Made by a program: the position numbers and the translations under genes. A stretch of 64,000 bases of DNA, from the NCBI RefSeq assembly GCF_002906165.1, contig NZ_PPCN01000009.1:216236-280235 (forward strand), in the 5' to 3' direction. The DNA comes from Roseibium marinum. GTDB lineage: Bacteria; Pseudomonadota; Alphaproteobacteria; Rhizobiales; Stappiaceae. Positions within the stretch are counted from its first letter, which is position 1. The number at the start of each line of letters is the position of its first letter. Shown piece after piece: positions 63,144 through 64,000 of this stretch. The notes beneath the pieces are model-generated. The model saw only the letters and a program-made list of their open reading frames with translations, was not told the DNA's origin and did no database searches.

Positions 63144-63755
63144 ATGAAGAGTGTTTTGAAAAGAGGATTGTTCGGATGCGCCGCGGGTGCGTTCGTGGCC
63201 CTATCTTCTTTTGCAGGTGCTCCCGCAATCGCCCAGGAAGAAAAGAGCCCTTGGACGAAGGCGTGTAACACCAATCCGAATACGCAGAAGGAAATCTGCT
63301 TCATTTCGATTGAACTGCGCACCAATACAGGTCAGTTCCTGAGCAACATCGCCATCCAGGAGACGGAAGGCGAAGCGCGCAAGAAACTGCTTGTGGCTGT
63401 TCCGACTGGTGTTCTGCTTCAGCCCGGACTGCGCATCCAGATCGATGACGGCAAGCCCGTTCAGGCCAAATACAGCATTTGCGCTCCAAACGCATGCTAT
63501 GCGGAGCTGGCAATCGACGACAGCTTCATCAGCGTGATGAAGCAGGGCGGCGAAATGCGGGTGGCCCCCTACAACCAGCAGGCCAAGGAAATCGTCTTCA
63601 AGATGACCCTGATCGGCTTCACCAGCGTCTATGACGGCGAACCGATGAACCTTGCTGACCTGCAAAAGCGCCAGGAAGAATTGCAGAGCGAGCTGCAGAA
63701 GCGTGCTGATGAAGCCCGCCAGAAGCTGATCGACGCGCAAAAGCCGAGCCAGTAA
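63144..63755 (+). CDS. Invasion-associated locus B (IalB) family protein
   Basis: 203 residues from ATG 63144. Signal peptide at residues 1-34 (VLKRGLFGCAAGAFVALSSF, APAIAQEE). The IalB domain shows PWTKACNTNPNTQKEICFIS (Cys pair), ATIQETEGEA-like NIAIQETEGEARKKLLVAV, LLQPGLRIQIDDGKP and YSICAPNACYAELAIDDSFI (second Cys pair). The last ~40 residues are a coiled coil (DLQKRQEELQSELQKRADEA). Periplasmic, role unclear outside Bartonella. Confidence 0.92.
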   Translation: MKSVLKRGLFGCAAGAFVALSSFAGAPAIAQEEKSPWTKACNTNPNTQKEICFISIELRTNTGQFLSNIAIQETEGEARKKLLVAVPTGVLLQPGLRIQIDDGKPVQAKYSICAPNACYAELAIDDSFISVMKQGGEMRVAPYNQQAKEIVFKMTLIGFTSVYDGEPMNLADLQKRQEELQSELQKRADEARQKLIDAQKPSQ

Positions 63756-63857
63756 ATTCTGATGTTCAGAGCGGCACGCGCGCCGTTGCAAGACCGCGCC
63801 GGCTGCTCTGAACCCTCAGGGTCTCGCAGTTTTTCATCAATTGATTGAACAAACGAC

Positions 63858-63885
63858 AAAGGCCGGAACAAACGTTCCGGCCTTT
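63858..63885 (+). terminator. First terminator after ialB
   Basis: A perfect 12-bp stem AAAGGCCGGAAC/GTTCCGGCCTTT with a 4-nt loop. Only three U follow within the stem, so the second hairpin downstream probably finishes the job. Confidence 0.75.
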
Positions 63886-64000
63886 CAGACCGCTGACAAA
63901 CCCGTCGATTTCGGCGGGTTTGTTTTTTTGATGGTTTTATATCGGGATTTCGGGCGTTTTTTTGTTTCCGGTGTATTGGCCTTGTCGGCCTCAAGCTTGC
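63885..64000 (-). CDS. Possible C-terminus of a minus-strand protein (cut by window edge)
   Basis: A 38-codon open frame entering from the right edge and ending TGA at 63885-63887. It reads KLEADKANTPETKKRPKSRY and ends PPKSTGLSAV, a Lys/Pro-rich tail typical of disordered C-termini. The stop codon overlaps the end of the first ialB terminator. Too little is visible to name a family; it may not be a gene. Confidence 0.35.
   Translation of the reverse strand, partial: KLEADKANTPETKKRPKSRYKTIKKTNPPKSTGLSAV
63896..63929 (+). terminator. Second terminator after ialB
   Basis: A 9-bp stem ACAAACCCG/CGGGTTTGT with a 10-nt loop and a T-run of seven on the plus strand. It stands in tandem with the first hairpin. 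Confidence 0.8.

Overview
The window looks like a chromosomal segment of a marine-type alphaproteobacterium of the order Hyphomicrobiales, probably near Roseibium/Labrenzia/Stappia. This rests on high GC, an ectoine-degradation locus, an invasion-associated locus B (IalB) protein, perfect GGAAC-N16-CGTT (EcfG-type) stress promoters, and the housekeeping set ppx/rlmE/guaB/rsmB/guaA/gyrA/coaD/ppi/queA/tgt/kdsA/eno. The taxon is inferred from recognised proteins; no search was run.

Layout. 1-4390: ectoine catabolism (eutC-eutB on the minus strand, divergent from eutD, an ArgE-like M20 deacetylase and a GntR/FCD regulator), with two TTGT..ACAA operator-like palindromes between the divergent units. 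4429-12798: a stress-related block with an ion-channel-like membrane protein, a membrane-anchored endonuclease/exonuclease/phosphatase protein, katE, a small gene, YqcI/YcgG and DUF1989 genes, a candidate structured RNA and a TPR protein. Three perfect EcfG-type promoters drive the nuclease-like gene, katE and the YqcI/DUF1989 pair. 12799-14350: AT-rich and gene-poor, with one small low-GC secreted protein, probably acquired. 14621-21836: a tripartite tricarboxylate (TTT) transport locus with a fumarylacetoacetate hydrolase-family enzyme, GntR regulator, TSUP permease, an outer-membrane-protein fragment and a flavoprotein. 22352-27593: a tight operon of acyl-CoA synthetase, fused E1 alpha-beta, E2 and acyl carrier protein, with no E3.

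27731-57292 is mostly core: an HPF-cold-shock fusion, tRNA-Gln, ppx, rlmE, guaB, rsmB, guaA, gyrA, coaD, two cyclophilins, queA, tgt, a nucleotide-sugar dehydrogenase, galU, kdsA and eno. Inserted among them are a 251-bp MITE-like element with 26-bp inverted repeats, a DksA-like protein, a CDF transporter, and a two-gene unit of a LuxI/FeeM-like acyltransferase and a ThiF/E1-like protein. 57368-64000 holds a FrnE-like DsbA protein and an operon of a solute-binding protein, an ANL-superfamily protein that has lost catalytic motifs, and a response-regulator-like protein. It ends with IalB, tandem terminators and the tail of an unidentified minus-strand gene.

The best candidates for something undescribed are the degenerate-ANL/response-regulator/binding-protein operon, the acyltransferase-ThiF pair, and the E1-E2-ACP-synthetase operon.
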